Source: Sphingosinicella sp. CPCC 101087
GTDB lineage: Bacteria > Pseudomonadota > Alphaproteobacteria > Sphingomonadales > Sphingomonadaceae
Assembly (NCBI RefSeq): GCF_004151485.1
Contig: NZ_SBFF01000008.1
Coordinates: forward strand, 1 to 64,000
Reading direction: 5' to 3'
Length of the DNA stretch: 64,000 nt
The notes below the pieces were generated by a model. The model searched no databases, was not told where the DNA came from, and saw only the letters and a program-made list of their open reading frames with translations. How positions within the stretch are numbered: the stretch's first letter is position 1; every line of letters starts with the position of its first letter. The position numbers and the translations under genes were made by a program. Of the stretch, positions 45,328-58,179 are shown piece after piece.

Positions 45328-48300
45328 TGGTCTCTCCCGAGCACCCGCGCCGCGATGCGGTCGAGGCCGCCGCGCGGAATGTCTATCCAGTCGGGGCGAT
45401 TGTTCGCCTCATAGCCGATCTCATAGGCGGCCTTCTCGATCAGATAGAGGTCGAGCAGCGGCCCCCTCGGATCGCCCGCTATGCCGGAATAGCCGCGCAG
45501 AAAGGCCTCGACCGCGCTGTCGCGGAATCGGTCGAACAGCAGGCGCACCTCGTCATCCACCGTCTCGTCCGCCAGCGTCAGTTCCCGCAGCACCGCGGCG
45601 GCGGCATAATCGAACGACCGCAGCACGCCCGCCACGTCGCGCAGCGGAAGATCCTTTGCGCGGCGCTCGGCCAGCGGCCGCGCCGGCTCGCCTTCGAAGT
45701 CGATGAACATGACGTCGCCGGCGGTCACCAGGATCTGGCCCAGATGCAGGTCCCCGTGGATGCGGATGCGCCGCTCCCCGATGGCCTGGCGCGCCAGGGC
45801 ATCGATGGCCGGGAGCAGGTCCTGTCCGCCTTCGAATCCCTCGAGCTGGCTGCACACGCGCGCGCCGAGGGCCAGGGCCTGAGCCTCGGTCACCGTCTCG
45901 GGCGCGAAGGCGGGATCGTCGCTCGGCAAGGCAAGCAAGGCGTGCATCTGCGCCAGCCGTGTGCCGAGCGTCTCGGCGAAATTGCCGTAATTCTCGAAAT
46001 CGGCGTCGGCCTTGGCGGCCTCGGCGGCGAGCCGCGACAAGGTGTCGCGAGTCCACTGCCAGCCGTCGCCATGATTGTAGACGAAACCCTGCACGATCAT
46101 CAGCGTATGCGGCTCGCCGTCGGCTCCGGTGCGCACCGCCTCCCCGAGAAGCGGCGGCACGTGCTCGAACCCGCGCTCGCGAAGCACGCGGGTCATCTCG
46201 GCCTCCGGATGGATGCCCGGCTGGATCCGGCGCAGCAGCTTGATCATCGCCTGGCGGCCGAGCGTCATGGTGCTGTTCGATTGCTCTGCGGCGATCCATT
46301 CCGGCGCGGGATCCTCCTCCAGTTCGATCGGCTCGCCGGGCAAGAAGCGGATGACGCCGTTCTCGGCCTCGATCGCCGTGCCCGCACGCAGCATTTCGAC
46401 TGCGGCGCGGGCGAAGTCGGGGATGGCGAAGCCGTCGGTGAGCAGGCCGACGGTGCGGCCGCGCCGCACCCGTGCGAGCGCGAGGTTGGGCGCATAGGGT
46501 CCGGAGGCCCCGCCTTCCCAGGCGATGCCGAGCGGCAGGGCATAGCTGGCGACGTCGCGGTCGGTTTCGACCTCGATCTCGACATGGACCAGATCGTTGA
46601 CGCCCGGCACCGGCACGACGCTCGTCAGGCGGACCGCCGTCACCCTGGCATCCTTGCTGGCGAACCACCGCCGCTGGGAAACATAATCGGGCAGGATCTC
46701 GCGCTCCAGCACGGCGCGATTGTCGCCCTGCGCGATGTCCATCAGGCCGCCGCGCAGCACGAAAGTGTGCTGCTCGACCGCGCTTGGCGGCGCCGTGCTG
46801 CTCCACTCGGGCGCCTCCGCCTCCTCGCTGAGCATGAACCAGTAGAAGGCGTAAGGCGGCAGGGTGAGGAGGTAGGGAAGCTGCCCGATCGGCGGGAAGG
46901 CGGCGCGTCCGGTCATCTCGACCGGAGTCCGGCCGGCATAGTCGCCGAGATCCACCTCGACCGCCTGAGCGGTGCGCGACAGGTTGGCGACGCAAAGGAT
47001 CGTCTCGCCCTCATGCTCGCGCAGATAGACGAGGACCTTGCGGTTGGCCGGCCGGAGGAAGCGAAGGCTGCCCCGTCCGAAGGCATGATGCTCGCCGCGC
47101 ACCGCCAGCATGCGCCGCGTCCAGTTGAGCAGCGAATGGCTGTCGCGGTCCTGCGCCTCCACGTTGACCGCTTCGTAGCCGTAGAGCGGGTCCATGATCG
47201 GCGGCAGCGCCAGCATCGGCGGATCGGCGCGGGAGAAGCCGCCGTTGCGGTCGGGCGACCATTGCATCGGCGTTCGCACGCCGTCGCGGTCGCCGAGATG
47301 GATGTTGTCGCCCATCCCTATCTCGTCGCCATAATAGATGACCGGTGTACCGGGCATCGACAGCAGCAGCGCGTTCATCAGCTCGATCCGGCGCCGGTCG
47401 CGCTCCATCAGCGGCGCCAGGCGGCGGCGGATGCCGAGATTGATCCGCGCCTTGCGGTCGGCGGCATAGGTGTCCCACAGATAGTCGCGCTCGGAATCGG
47501 TGACCATCTCGAGCGTCAGCTCGTCATGGTTCCTCAGGAAGATCGCCCACTGGCAATTGTCCGGAATGGCCGGGGTCTGCCGCATGATGTCGGTGATCGG
47601 GAAGCGGTCCTCCTGGGCGACGCCCATGTACATGCGCGGCATCAGCGGGAAGTGGAACGCCATGTGGCATTCGTCGCCATGCTCGCCGAAATATTGCTGC
47701 GTGTCCTCGGGCCACATGTTCGCCTCGGCGAGCAGCATCCGGCCGGGATAATGGGCGTCGAGGTCGGCCCTGATCCGCTTCAATATGTCGTGCGTCTCGG
47801 GCAGGTTCTCGTTGGACGTCCCCTCGCGCTCGATCAGATAGGGGACGGCGTCGAGCCTCAACCCGTCCACGCCGAGGTCGAGCCAGAAGTGCATCACCGA
47901 AAGCACTTCCTCGAGCACGCGCGGATTGTCGAAGTTGAGGTCGGGCTGGTGCGAATAGAAGCGGTGCCAGTAATAAGCGCCCGCCACGTCGTCCCAGGTC
48001 CAGTTGGATCGCTCCGTGTCGCAGAAGATGATCCGCGTGCCGGCATAGGCCTGGTCGGTGTCGGACCAGACGTAGAAATCCCGCTCGGGGCTTCCCGACG
48101 GCGCCCGTCGCGCCGCCTGGAACCAGGGATGTTCGGACGACGTGTGATTAATAACCAGTTCGGTTATAACCTTGAGGCCGCGCCGGTGGGCCTCCTCGAC
48201 GAAGCGGCGGAAGTCCTCCAGCGTTCCGTAATCGGGGCTCACGTCGCGATATTCGGCGATGTCGTAGCCGTCGTCGCGGCGGGGGCTCGGGTAGAAAGGC

Positions 48301-48470
48301 AGCAGCCACAATGCGGTCACGCCGAGCTCGGCGACATGGTCGAGCTTTCGCATCAGGCCGGCGAAGTCGCCGATCCCGTCATTGTTGGAATCGAAGAAGC
48401 TCTTGACATGGAGCTGATAGATGACCGCATCCTTGTACCAGAGCGGATCGGTGGAAAGCGCCGGGTTCAT
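45324..48470 (-). CDS. treS: Trehalose synthase fused to maltokinase
   Basis: Two enzymes in one 1,048-aa chain. Residues 1 to about 560 are GH13 TreS, interconverting trehalose and maltose: Asp in [13 protein letters not shown], Glu in [12 protein letters not shown], Asp in [13 protein letters not shown]. After a linker, about 610-1040 is a maltokinase (Pep2/Mak type) with a kinase-like fold and catalytic loop [13 protein letters not shown] followed by FIDFEGEP. Together they make maltose-1-phosphate for GlgE. The ATG at 48470 overlaps the glgE stop. The frame is open upstream but [19 protein letters not shown] is the family start. Confidence 0.95.
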   Translation of the reverse strand: MNPALSTDPLWYKDAVIYQLHVKSFFDSNNDGIGDFAGLMRKLDHVAELGVTALWLLPFYPSPRRDDGYDIAEYRDVSPDYGTLEDFRRFVEEAHRRGLKVITELVINHTSSEHPWFQAARRAPSGSPERDFYVWSDTDQAYAGTRIIFCDTERSNWTWDDVAGAYYWHRFYSHQPDLNFDNPRVLEEVLSVMHFWLDLGVDGLRLDAVPYLIEREGTSNENLPETHDILKRIRADLDAHYPGRMLLAEANMWPEDTQQYFGEHGDECHMAFHFPLMPRMYMGVAQEDRFPITDIMRQTPAIPDNCQWAIFLRNHDELTLEMVTDSERDYLWDTYAADRKARINLGIRRRLAPLMERDRRRIELMNALLLSMPGTPVIYYGDEIGMGDNIHLGDRDGVRTPMQWSPDRNGGFSRADPPMLALPPIMDPLYGYEAVNVEAQDRDSHSLLNWTRRMLAVRGEHHAFGRGSLRFLRPANRKVLVYLREHEGETILCVANLSRTAQAVEVDLGDYAGRTPVEMTGRAAFPPIGQLPYLLTLPPYAFYWFMLSEEAEAPEWSSTAPPSAVEQHTFVLRGGLMDIAQGDNRAVLEREILPDYVSQRRWFASKDARVTAVRLTSVVPVPGVNDLVHVEIEVETDRDVASYALPLGIAWEGGASGPYAPNLALARVRRGRTVGLLTDGFAIPDFARAAVEMLRAGTAIEAENGVIRFLPGEPIELEEDPAPEWIAAEQSNSTMTLGRQAMIKLLRRIQPGIHPEAEMTRVLRERGFEHVPPLLGEAVRTGADGEPHTLMIVQGFVYNHGDGWQWTRDTLSRLAAEAAKADADFENYGNFAETLGTRLAQMHALLALPSDDPAFAPETVTEAQALALGARVCSQLEGFEGGQDLLPAIDALARQAIGERRIRIHGDLHLGQILVTAGDVMFIDFEGEPARPLAERRAKDLPLRDVAGVLRSFDYAAAAVLRELTLADETVDDEVRLLFDRFRDSAVEAFLRGYSGIAGDPRGPLLDLYLIEKAAYEIGYEANNRPDWIDIPRGGLDRIAARVLGRDQ

Positions 48471-51400
48471 GCTTCCGCTCCTGGCGGCGTCACCCGCCAG
48501 ATCGCGTAGGGTCGGCCCGGGTCGAGCCGGAGGTGCTGGATCTTGCCGTGCCATCGAAAGCGGCTGCCGCCGACCAGGTCCTCGACCTCGAGCTGGTCAT
48601 GGTCGGCCAGGCCGAACTCCCACAGGGGGACCTCGAAATCGCATTCCTGCGCGTTGTGCGGGTCGAGATTGACGGCGACCAGGATGATCTCGGACCCGCC
48701 CGGCGCGCGCTTGCCGTAATAGAGTATCTGGTCGTTCCACGCGTTGTAGAAGCTGACGTTGAGGTGGGTCTGCAGCGCCGGAAAGGCGCGGCGCAGGCGG
48801 TTCAGGCGGGCGATGTCCTCGATGATGTTGCCTGCGCGCTGCCAGTCGCGCGGCTTCACCTCATATTTCTCGCTCTCCCAATATTCCTCCTTGCCCGGCA
48901 CCGACTCGGCCTCGCACAGCTCGAAGCCCGAATAGACTCCGAACAGGCCCGACAGGGTCGCTGCCAGCACCGCCCGCACCTGGAAGCCGGCGCGCCCGGA
49001 CGTGTGCAGATAGGTCGGATTGATGTCGGGCGTGTTGACGAAGAAATGCGGCCGAAAATACTCCGCCACGTCGGTGGTCGTCAGCTCGGTCAGATAGTCG
49101 GTCAGTTCCTTCTTGCCGTTGCGCCACGTGAAATAGGTGTAGCTTTGCGAGAAGCCGATCTTCGCCAGCCGGTACATCACCGCCGGCCGGGTGAAAGCCT
49201 CCGACAGGAAGATCACGCTCGGATGGACGCCGCGGATGTCGGCAATCAGCCATTCCCAGAAGGGGAAGGGCTTGGTGTGGGGATTGTCGACCCGGAAGAC
49301 CTTCACGCCCTGATCGATCCAGAACAGCACGACGTCGCGCAGCGCGACCCACAGGTCCGGGATCGAGTCGCGCTTCCAGAAATCGACGTTGACGATGTCC
49401 TGATACTTCTTCGGCGGATTCTCGGCATATTTGATCGTCCCGTCCGGCCGCCAGTCGAACCAGCCGGGATGGGCCTTCAGCCAGGGGTGGTCCGGCGAGC
49501 ACTGGATGGCGAAGTCGAGCGCGATCTCGAGCCCGTGCGCGCGCGCCGCGGCGACCAGGCGCCGGAAATCCTCGAACGTGCCGAGCTCGGGATGGACGGC
49601 ATCGTGCCCCCCTTCCTCGCTCCCGATCGCATAGGGGCTCCCGGGATCGTCGGGACCGGCAGTCAGGCTGTTGTTCCGGCCTTTGCGATGGGCACGGCCG
49701 ATCGGATGGATCGGCGGGAAATAGAGCGTGTCGAAGCCCATGGCGCGGATTTGCGGCAGGCGGCGGATGACGTCGTCGAACGTGCCGTGGCGCGTGGGAT
49801 CGTCGGTCTGCGAGCGGGGAAAGAGCTCGTACCAGCTCGAGAAGCGGGCGGCCAGGCGCTCCGCCTCCACCCGCCGCGGCGCGCTGGCCAGAGCGAACGG
49901 CCGCGCGTCGGCTTCGTCCATCAGCAGCTGGAGCTCGGGGTCGAGCAGGATGGCGGCGGCCGTCGCTTCGTCCGCTGCCTGGTCGAGGTCCGTGACGAAC
50001 GGCCTGAGGCGCGGCTCGAGTCCGCATGCAGCCTCGATCAGGGCCCGCCCTTCCTGAAAGTCGACCTGCTGGGCCACGCCGGCGTCGAGCTTCTTGCGAA
50101 AGTCTCGGCGAAAGGTTCCGAACAGGTCGAGCCACCCCTCGACGACATATTCGTAGGGCCCGAGCCGTTCGAGCGGGAAGGCGACGGTCCACCGGTCGTT
50201 GCCGCGCTCCTCCATTCGCGCCGATCGCCACCTTTTCTCGTCCAGCGGCCGCCAGCGCAGTTCGGCGGCGAGCTGCTCGTGGCCGTCCCCAAAGAAGACG
50301 GCTTCCACCTCGACGACATCGCCGACGGTCCGCTTCGCCGCGAACCGGCCGCCATCGACGTCGGGGCCGACCTTCTCGATCACCAGCCGCGGATGCGCCG
50401 CCGCCTCACGCGCCTGCTTGGCCTTGCCGCTGCGGCCGACGGCGATCGGCGTCGCGCGCTTGGCGAACAGGGCCCGCACCTCTGCATCGCCGAGCGGCGC
50501 AAAGGCGGGAAGGTTGCTCCGCCGCCGCCGGAACGGCTGGAAGTCGGCCCCCGACGCGGCGAGGATCTGGCTTTCGTGCGGCAAGGTGGCCTGTCCCGCT
50601 TCTCTATTGGCGAGCACCAGCATCGCTTCGGACGAATCGCGCAGGTCCGGCGAATCGGCGCGCACGATGGCCGTCGCGCGGTTTCCCGCCGGAAACAGGC
50701 GCATCTCCCCGCCGAACCGGGCTGCCGCCTCGGCCAGCTCGAATGCATCGCGTACCGCCGAAGGCGCTCGGCCGGCGAGTGCGGCCGGCACGATCAGCCC
50801 GTGAGCCGAAAGCGCGGCGAGCCGGAGCAGCCTTTCGGTCCCGGCCGTGTCGGCGGCCCGGCGCGCCGCTTCCGCCGTCACCTCGGCGAGCAGCGGCGCT
50901 GTCATGCGCAGCGCCTCATATTCCTCGGCCAGCCAGGGCGCGCGCCCGTCCCAGTAAGCGAAGGAGGAGACCAGTCGGTCGAAGCCGCGCAGGTTCGCCG
51001 CGACGTCGCGCGGAACGCCGGGCGTTTGGGCGATCAGGATCAGGTTCGGCTTCTTCTCCCTCAACCCGTCGATCAAGGTCTCGAGCAGGACCGGATCGGC
51101 TGCGTCCGGCCGAAGGATTCGAAATCCGGAAGCCCCGGCCTCGAGCGCCGCCGACAATCGCTTCTCGATGGCCGGGAGGACGATGGACGCCGCTTCCGCC
51201 GATCTGAGCCGCGCCCGCGCCTCGCCGGCTGCGGGCCCCGGCCGACGCGGATCGATCGGCTCCTCGCCGCGCCATTCGCGCCGCAGGTGGAAAGCTTCGG
51301 GATGGCGCGTAACGATCGGGTCGTCGATGGCGAACCGGTCTAGCTCGAAATCGAGCAGCCACGGCAATTCCATGTCGGTGCCGGGCGACTGGCGCACGAG

Positions 51401-51568
51401 CAGGGCATCGGCGCCGATCGATTGGGCGGCGCCGGGTTGAAACGCGACGTCATCGGTCAGCGACAGGAGCCGCAAGGCGATATTATCCTCCCTGGAACGG
51501 CCCCGCGGACCGGTTCGATGGTTCGCCTTCCTAACTCCGCCTGCCGTCCCGCGTTCCGTCGCCTTCAA
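48467..51568 (-). CDS. glgE: Alpha-1,4-glucan:maltose-1-phosphate maltosyltransferase with N-terminal extension
   Basis: GlgE transfers maltose from maltose-1-phosphate to growing alpha-1,4-glucan. Up to 1,033 aa, against about 660-700 in classical GlgE. The GlgE part starts near residue 393 ([20 protein letters not shown]), with the N domain, then the barrel: [17 protein letters not shown], nucleophile Asp in [12 protein letters not shown], acid Glu in [11 protein letters not shown], and [10 protein letters not shown]. The first 390 residues are an extra module with [28 protein letters not shown] and [19 protein letters not shown], which look like a degenerate GH13-type half. The true start is uncertain; the ATGs at 51568 and 51373 are candidates. 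First gene of the operon. Confidence 0.93.
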   Translation of the reverse strand: MKATERGTAGGVRKANHRTGPRGRSREDNIALRLLSLTDDVAFQPGAAQSIGADALLVRQSPGTDMELPWLLDFELDRFAIDDPIVTRHPEAFHLRREWRGEEPIDPRRPGPAAGEARARLRSAEAASIVLPAIEKRLSAALEAGASGFRILRPDAADPVLLETLIDGLREKKPNLILIAQTPGVPRDVAANLRGFDRLVSSFAYWDGRAPWLAEEYEALRMTAPLLAEVTAEAARRAADTAGTERLLRLAALSAHGLIVPAALAGRAPSAVRDAFELAEAAARFGGEMRLFPAGNRATAIVRADSPDLRDSSEAMLVLANREAGQATLPHESQILAASGADFQPFRRRRSNLPAFAPLGDAEVRALFAKRATPIAVGRSGKAKQAREAAAHPRLVIEKVGPDVDGGRFAAKRTVGDVVEVEAVFFGDGHEQLAAELRWRPLDEKRWRSARMEERGNDRWTVAFPLERLGPYEYVVEGWLDLFGTFRRDFRKKLDAGVAQQVDFQEGRALIEAACGLEPRLRPFVTDLDQAADEATAAAILLDPELQLLMDEADARPFALASAPRRVEAERLAARFSSWYELFPRSQTDDPTRHGTFDDVIRRLPQIRAMGFDTLYFPPIHPIGRAHRKGRNNSLTAGPDDPGSPYAIGSEEGGHDAVHPELGTFEDFRRLVAAARAHGLEIALDFAIQCSPDHPWLKAHPGWFDWRPDGTIKYAENPPKKYQDIVNVDFWKRDSIPDLWVALRDVVLFWIDQGVKVFRVDNPHTKPFPFWEWLIADIRGVHPSVIFLSEAFTRPAVMYRLAKIGFSQSYTYFTWRNGKKELTDYLTELTTTDVAEYFRPHFFVNTPDINPTYLHTSGRAGFQVRAVLAATLSGLFGVYSGFELCEAESVPGKEEYWESEKYEVKPRDWQRAGNIIEDIARLNRLRRAFPALQTHLNVSFYNAWNDQILYYGKRAPGGSEIILVAVNLDPHNAQECDFEVPLWEFGLADHDQLEVEDLVGGSRFRWHGKIQHLRLDPGRPYAIWRVTPPGAEA

Positions 51569-51835
51569 CAGCTTTCGACCGCGGCTCGGAGGCGCCGGCT
51601 ATCGTCCCCGGTGCGCGGTTCCGGCTCAACCGGCCGCGTCCGCCTGGGCGGGAGTTCCGTTCCCGGCCGGCGGCGCAGCGGCCCGTCTCGTGACGTCCGC
51701 CGTTGCCGCCGCTTGTCGTCCGACCTGCAGGCGTTGATCCAGGGAGCCGTCGGCAGTGGCGTGCGTTGGGCCATGGCAAGGGGGGATTCAGGAGCCTGGC
51801 TTGCGGGCTCTCCACGAACGCCGAGGAAGGTTCGA
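51569..51835. other. Divergent promoter region of the glucan operon and the alpha-glucosidase gene
   Basis: GC-rich, with no clear operator or terminator. Both frames are open through it, but neither shows family sequence. If the glgE start lies at 51373, the region is about 460 bp. Confidence 0.35.
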
Positions 51836-53428
<1,593 letters not shown>

Positions 53429-53440
53429 GCAACCCTCGCG

Positions 53441-53851
<411 letters not shown>

Positions 53852-53969
53852 GGCTCGGCCTTACGGGATCAAAGCGCCCGCACCGGCCGATTGTTCCCGA
53901 CGCAGAACGATCTTTGGCCACGACCATGGATCGCATGGAAGCGGCCGCGTCAATTTTCCGTTTGGCTCG

Positions 53970-54830
53970 GTGCGGGAGCCGCCGCATGATCGGTCGGTGG
54001 ACCGGCCAGGCGACATCCAACCCCAATACGCGCATCCGAAACTCGGCCGGCGCGGCTTCGACCTGCTCGCTATCGGGCTCGTCTTCACGGCCTATACGGT
54101 CACTTTGTGGGTAGCGAACGCGCTCGCCCCGGTCGAGGCCGTGGCAGCGGGCGCTGCCAACACCATACCTGTGATCCTGTTCGGCGCGGCGGCGCGGCGC
54201 CTGATAATCGATCGTCTGGTCGGTCGGACGCTCGGCCTCCAGATGACCGGCCATGCCTTACTCTGTGCGGTCTATTCGCTGCTCGCTTACTGGCTGGTCA
54301 CTGTCCTGCTCGGCCTGATCAACGGAACGTCGCCGACCGAGTTCATCGTGCAGCCGTTTCCGAGCCGGGCGATGGCGTGGCAGCTGCTCGAGAATGTAAC
54401 AACCTACGGGATCATCGCCGCGGTGTCCCATCTTCAGGGTCAGGGAAAGCGCGTGGCGCCGATCCTCGCTGAACCCCCGAGCGGAGGCGAGGAGCGCGCC
54501 CAGACGCTTTCGCGCTACTTCGTTCGTAGCGGCGACGACATCAAGCCCGTCGACATCGGCACGATCGTCAGCATAAGCGGCGCCGACGACTATGCCGAAG
54601 TGGCCACGCTCGGCGGTCGCCATCTGGCACGGCTGACGCTGAACGAGTTCGAGCAGTCTCTCGATCCACGCCGCTTCATCCGCGTCCATCGCTCGCGGAT
54701 CGTCAATATCGAGCGGATCGAGCGCGCCGAACCTGCCGGCGGCGGGCGGCTGCTGCTGCACATGGAGGACGGTGAGGCGATCCCGGCGAGCCGGACGGGA
54801 TCGCGTCTCCTCCGGGAGCGGCTGCTGTAG
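53970..54830 (+). CDS. Membrane-anchored LytTR transcriptional regulator
   Basis: About 286 aa. Four hydrophobic segments (FDLLAIGLVFTAYTVTLWV, TIPVILFGAAARRLI, ALLCAVYSLLAYWLVTVLL, NVTTYGIIAAVSHL) are followed by a C-terminal LytTR DNA-binding domain: VDIGTIVSISGADDYAEVAT, RFIRVHRSRIVNIERIERAE and SRTGSRLLRERL. The layout is membrane sensor plus DNA-binding domain without a receiver. The start is unclear; the in-frame GTGs at 53970 and 53997 both come just before the first helix, and the longer frame has no family sequence. Divergent from the iron permease-like gene. The regulated genes are not known. Confidence 0.8.
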   Translation: MREPPHDRSVDRPGDIQPQYAHPKLGRRGFDLLAIGLVFTAYTVTLWVANALAPVEAVAAGAANTIPVILFGAAARRLIIDRLVGRTLGLQMTGHALLCAVYSLLAYWLVTVLLGLINGTSPTEFIVQPFPSRAMAWQLLENVTTYGIIAAVSHLQGQGKRVAPILAEPPSGGEERAQTLSRYFVRSGDDIKPVDIGTIVSISGADDYAEVATLGGRHLARLTLNEFEQSLDPRRFIRVHRSRIVNIERIERAEPAGGGRLLLHMEDGEAIPASRTGSRLLRERLL

Positions 54831-54958
54831 CGCACGCGGCACGCCTCCTGGCCGGCCGCGTGCGGCCGTTCGCGGCCTTCCCGTGCATGTTCGCCGATTT
54901 TCTGACCATCAGGGGCCAGTCGATCTAGCTTCCTTCGGCCGCAACCGAAGGGATTCCC

Positions 54959-57148
54959 ATGCGTGATTTGCTGATCGCCTTCTCCGCCGCCCTGCTCGCG
55001 TCACCCGTCGCGCCGCCGGCGGCGGCGCCGACTTTGGCGGGAACATTGGCGGACCTGCATGCTGACGCGCGGGAGCCGGCGGACCTGGAAACCCTGCTTC
55101 GGCTTCAAGTGGCCGCCGGTCGATGGCAGGACGCAGAAGAAACGATAGGGCTTGCGGCGGCCGCCTATCGGCGCGTGCGGTCGCGACGGGAATGGGCGCT
55201 CGTCCCGTGGCATATCTACGCGCGGACGGGCCGCTACGAGGCGGAAGGCGCGACGCGAGCGGATGCGTTGGCGCGGGCTTTCGCCGAGCTCTTCGCTTCG
55301 CTGCCCGACCGCGAGCTGGCGGCGGTGCTGCCTTGGTATCGCGCCGACCTCGATCGGCTGCGCGACGCCCAGACGCAGGCTTCGGAGGGGTGCGCGGGCA
55401 CCGCTGTGGACGATTGTCCGCGAGCGGCGCAACTGATCGCCGCGCGACAGGCGCTCGCCGCTTGGGTCTACCTGATGCCGGCCTCCCGGCCTCTGATCCG
55501 CGCCGAGCTTGAGCGCCGCTTCGAGGTCGAGGACCGCCTGCTCATTCCTGTACCCGGCGGAGATCAAGTCGCCGCGATCCTGATACGCCCGCGCAACGCC
55601 GCGGCGAAGCTCACGGCGCTGATGAGCTTCACCATCTATGCGAACGACGAGGCCAGCCTGGCAGAGGCGGTGGAAATGGCCGCGCAGGGCTATGCGGGCA
55701 TGGTCGCCTATACGCGCGGCAAGGGGCGAGGCGCGGGGCGGGCGATTCCCTACGAACATGACGGCGCCGATGCCGCGGCGGTGATCGACTGGCTCGCCGC
55801 GCAGGACTGGAGCGACGGGCGGGTCGGCATGTTCTCGGGCAGCTACAATGCCTCGACGCAATGGGCCGCCGTGAAACTCCGGCCTCGTGCGCTGAAGGCG
55901 ATCGCCACGCACGCCAGCAATGCGCCAGGTATCGACACGCCGATGCAGGGCAATGTCTTTCAGAGCTTCATCTATCCCTGGCCGCTCTACACGACCGCGA
56001 CGAGCGGGCTCGACGAGATCAATTATCGCGACCACGGTCGCTGGGCCGCCCTCAACCGCATCTGGTACGCCACCGGACGGCCGTATCGTGAGCTGGAGCG
56101 AATCGACGGTCATCCGAATCCTGTCTTTGCGCGTTGGCTCGATCATCCGTCCTACGATGCCTATTGGCAGCGCTTGATCCCGGTCGGCGAGGAGTTCGCC
56201 CGGGTGGACATCCCGGTCTTCGTCCAGACCGGCTACCATGACGGGGGCATGGTGGGCGCGCTCCACTATCTGCGCGAGCATTACCGCCACCGTCCCGATG
56301 CCGACCATCGGCTGCTGATCGGTCCCTATCACCACACCGCCATGGGCCAGGGGGTGCTCCCGATCGTCGACGGCTATCGCATCGACGAGGCAGCGCAGAT
56401 CGACCTTCGGGCCGTCCGCATGCAATGGTTCGACCATGTCTTCCGGGGAGCGCCGCTGCCGCGGATCTTGAACGGCCGGATCAACTTCCAGGTGATGGGC
56501 GCCAATCTCTGGCGGCATGTCGACAGCCTTGAAGCGATGGCAGACAGCCGCATGCGCTTCTATCTGAGCCGCCGCCGGGAAGGCGAGCACCTGCTTTTCG
56601 CCGACACCCGACCGCCGACGGACGAGACCGGCCCGGAGCTGCGCGTCGACCTGGCCGACCGGCGTGACGCTGACTTCCAGGTTCCCGACGGCACGCCCGA
56701 TATGCGCAACGCCCTCGTCTTCACCACGCCCCCCGTTGGCGAGCGAATGGAGGTGGCCGGCCTGTTCCGGGGCCGGTTCGAGGTCGTCGTCAACAAGCGC
56801 GACCTGGACCTTGCGGTCGACTTCTTCGAGCGGCGCGCGGACGGACGCTATTTCCCGCTGGCATCTTACCTCGGCCGAGCCAGCTACATGGCCGATCGGA
56901 CGCGGCGCCAGCTGCTCCGGCCGGGACGGCCTCATGTCTTGGCCTTCGAGAGCCAGACGATAACGGCGCGGCAGATCGAAGCCGGCAGCCGGATAGTGGC
57001 GGTGGTCGGCGTGCCCAAGCGGCCGGACATCCAGATCAACTACGGCACCGGCCGTGACGTCAGCGACGAATCCATCGCAGACGCCGGCGAGCCTCTGAAG
57101 GTCATCTGGCGACCCGGCAGCTATCTCGAATTGGGCGTGCGGCGCTGA
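54959..57148 (+). CDS. CocE/NonD family hydrolase
   Basis: A 729-aa exported hydrolase of the X-Pro dipeptidyl-peptidase (S15)/CocE class. There is a signal peptide (LLIAFSAALLASPVAPPAAA) and an all-helical N-terminal part to about residue 185. The alpha/beta-hydrolase domain carries the nucleophile elbow MFSGSYNASTQWAA (Ser near 292), the cap region, VDIPVFVQTGYHDGG and LIGPYHHTAMGQG with the catalytic His. A C-terminal jelly-roll (VGERMEVAGLFRGRFEVVVN; FPLASYLGRASYM) follows. The elbow is GSYNAS where most members have GxSYxG. Substrate is unknown: peptides, esters or beta-lactam esters are possible. Confidence 0.85.
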   Translation: MRDLLIAFSAALLASPVAPPAAAPTLAGTLADLHADAREPADLETLLRLQVAAGRWQDAEETIGLAAAAYRRVRSRREWALVPWHIYARTGRYEAEGATRADALARAFAELFASLPDRELAAVLPWYRADLDRLRDAQTQASEGCAGTAVDDCPRAAQLIAARQALAAWVYLMPASRPLIRAELERRFEVEDRLLIPVPGGDQVAAILIRPRNAAAKLTALMSFTIYANDEASLAEAVEMAAQGYAGMVAYTRGKGRGAGRAIPYEHDGADAAAVIDWLAAQDWSDGRVGMFSGSYNASTQWAAVKLRPRALKAIATHASNAPGIDTPMQGNVFQSFIYPWPLYTTATSGLDEINYRDHGRWAALNRIWYATGRPYRELERIDGHPNPVFARWLDHPSYDAYWQRLIPVGEEFARVDIPVFVQTGYHDGGMVGALHYLREHYRHRPDADHRLLIGPYHHTAMGQGVLPIVDGYRIDEAAQIDLRAVRMQWFDHVFRGAPLPRILNGRINFQVMGANLWRHVDSLEAMADSRMRFYLSRRREGEHLLFADTRPPTDETGPELRVDLADRRDADFQVPDGTPDMRNALVFTTPPVGERMEVAGLFRGRFEVVVNKRDLDLAVDFFERRADGRYFPLASYLGRASYMADRTRRQLLRPGRPHVLAFESQTITARQIEAGSRIVAVVGVPKRPDIQINYGTGRDVSDESIADAGEPLKVIWRPGSYLELGVRR

Positions 57149-57217
57149 TCCGACGGGATTCTCGCGGGCACTTCACCTCAAGGCATTTCGCCAGCGTCGA
57201 TCTTCGCCGCAGCTTTC

Positions 57218-57976
57218 CTAAATGCCTTCCGCCACCACGGCGCGCCCCTCCGCCTCCAGCCGCTCGACCAGGTCGGCGCGGCACGCCTCCAGCCGCGCCG
57301 CATCGGGACTCCGGATGACGAAATTGGCGCCCCCCCGCCCCTCCCTGAAGAAGGGATAGGATCCGATCTGGCACCCCGGATGGCTCCGCTCCGTGTCGGC
57401 AAGCAATTCCGCCACCTCGCTTTCCGGCGCCCAGCAACCGACCGTGCTCGACAGCAGGGGCCTTCCGCCCTCCAGCGTCCCCGACAGCGCCTCCAGCATC
57501 ATGGCGGCGACCTGCGGTATGCCGGCCAGGATGAAGATGTTGCCGACCCGGATCCCCGGGGCGCCGGAGGCCGGATTTTCGATCAGGTCGGCCCCTTCCG
57601 GCACCCGCGCCATTCGCAGCCGCGCCTCCGTGACGCCGCCCCTTCCGGCATAATGCGCTTCGAGCGCCGCCCGCGCCCGCGGATGGACGACCACCGGCAC
57701 GCCGAGCGCGGCGGCGATCGCATCGACCGTGATGTCGTCATGGGTCGGGCCGATTCCGCCCGTCGTGAAAAGATAGTCGTAGCGGTCGCGCAGCGCCTTG
57801 ACGGCCTCGCCGATCCGCTCGCTGTCGTCCGGCACCACGCGCACCTCGGCGAGGCGGATGCCCTGCACGTTCAGCCAGGTCGCGATCGGCGACACGTTGC
57901 GATCCTGGGTCCGGCCGGAAAGGATCTCGTCGCCGATCACCAGCAGGCTTGCCGTCCAGATCCGCTCGATCGTCAC
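57218..57976 (-). CDS. CinA-type molybdopterin-binding domain protein
   Basis: A 252-aa cytosolic protein with the MoCF-biosynthesis/CinA N-terminal domain. Motifs are ASLLVIGDEILSGRTQDRN, RVVPDDSERIGEAVKALRDR, FTTGGIGPTHDDITVDAIAA and PGIRVGNIFILAGIPQVAAM. The CinA C-terminal deamidase domain is absent, so it is a single-domain member, as usual in alphaproteobacteria. Family members include ADP-ribose pyrophosphatases. Divergent from map. Confidence 0.88.
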   Translation of the reverse strand: MTIERIWTASLLVIGDEILSGRTQDRNVSPIATWLNVQGIRLAEVRVVPDDSERIGEAVKALRDRYDYLFTTGGIGPTHDDITVDAIAAALGVPVVVHPRARAALEAHYAGRGGVTEARLRMARVPEGADLIENPASGAPGIRVGNIFILAGIPQVAAMMLEALSGTLEGGRPLLSSTVGCWAPESEVAELLADTERSHPGCQIGSYPFFREGRGGANFVIRSPDAARLEACRADLVERLEAEGRAVVAEGI

Positions 57977-58179
57977 CGCCTCTCCTTCCTCCTCCCCGCC
58001 ATGGACAAAAGAGCGCCGCTCAACAAGGGTATCCCGAGCTCCCCGAAGGATCCGTCCTGCGCCTCCTCGAAGGCCGCGGCCGGCCTGATGATCGCCGTGG
58101 GCGGTCCAGGCACCTGTCCGGGTCCCGGCAGTATCGCCGATTCATTGTTTGGATGGCGGTGGCACGCTATATCGGAACC

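Noticed and set aside
45744..48509. Plus-strand ORF of 921 codons
   Set aside because: Antisense of the treS-kinase fusion; typical high-GC mirror ORF.
48533..51343. Plus-strand ORF of 936 codons
   Set aside because: Antisense of glgE, without motifs.
55001..56935. Minus-strand ORF of 644 codons
   Set aside because: Antisense of the CocE-type hydrolase, which has a signal peptide and family motifs on the plus strand.
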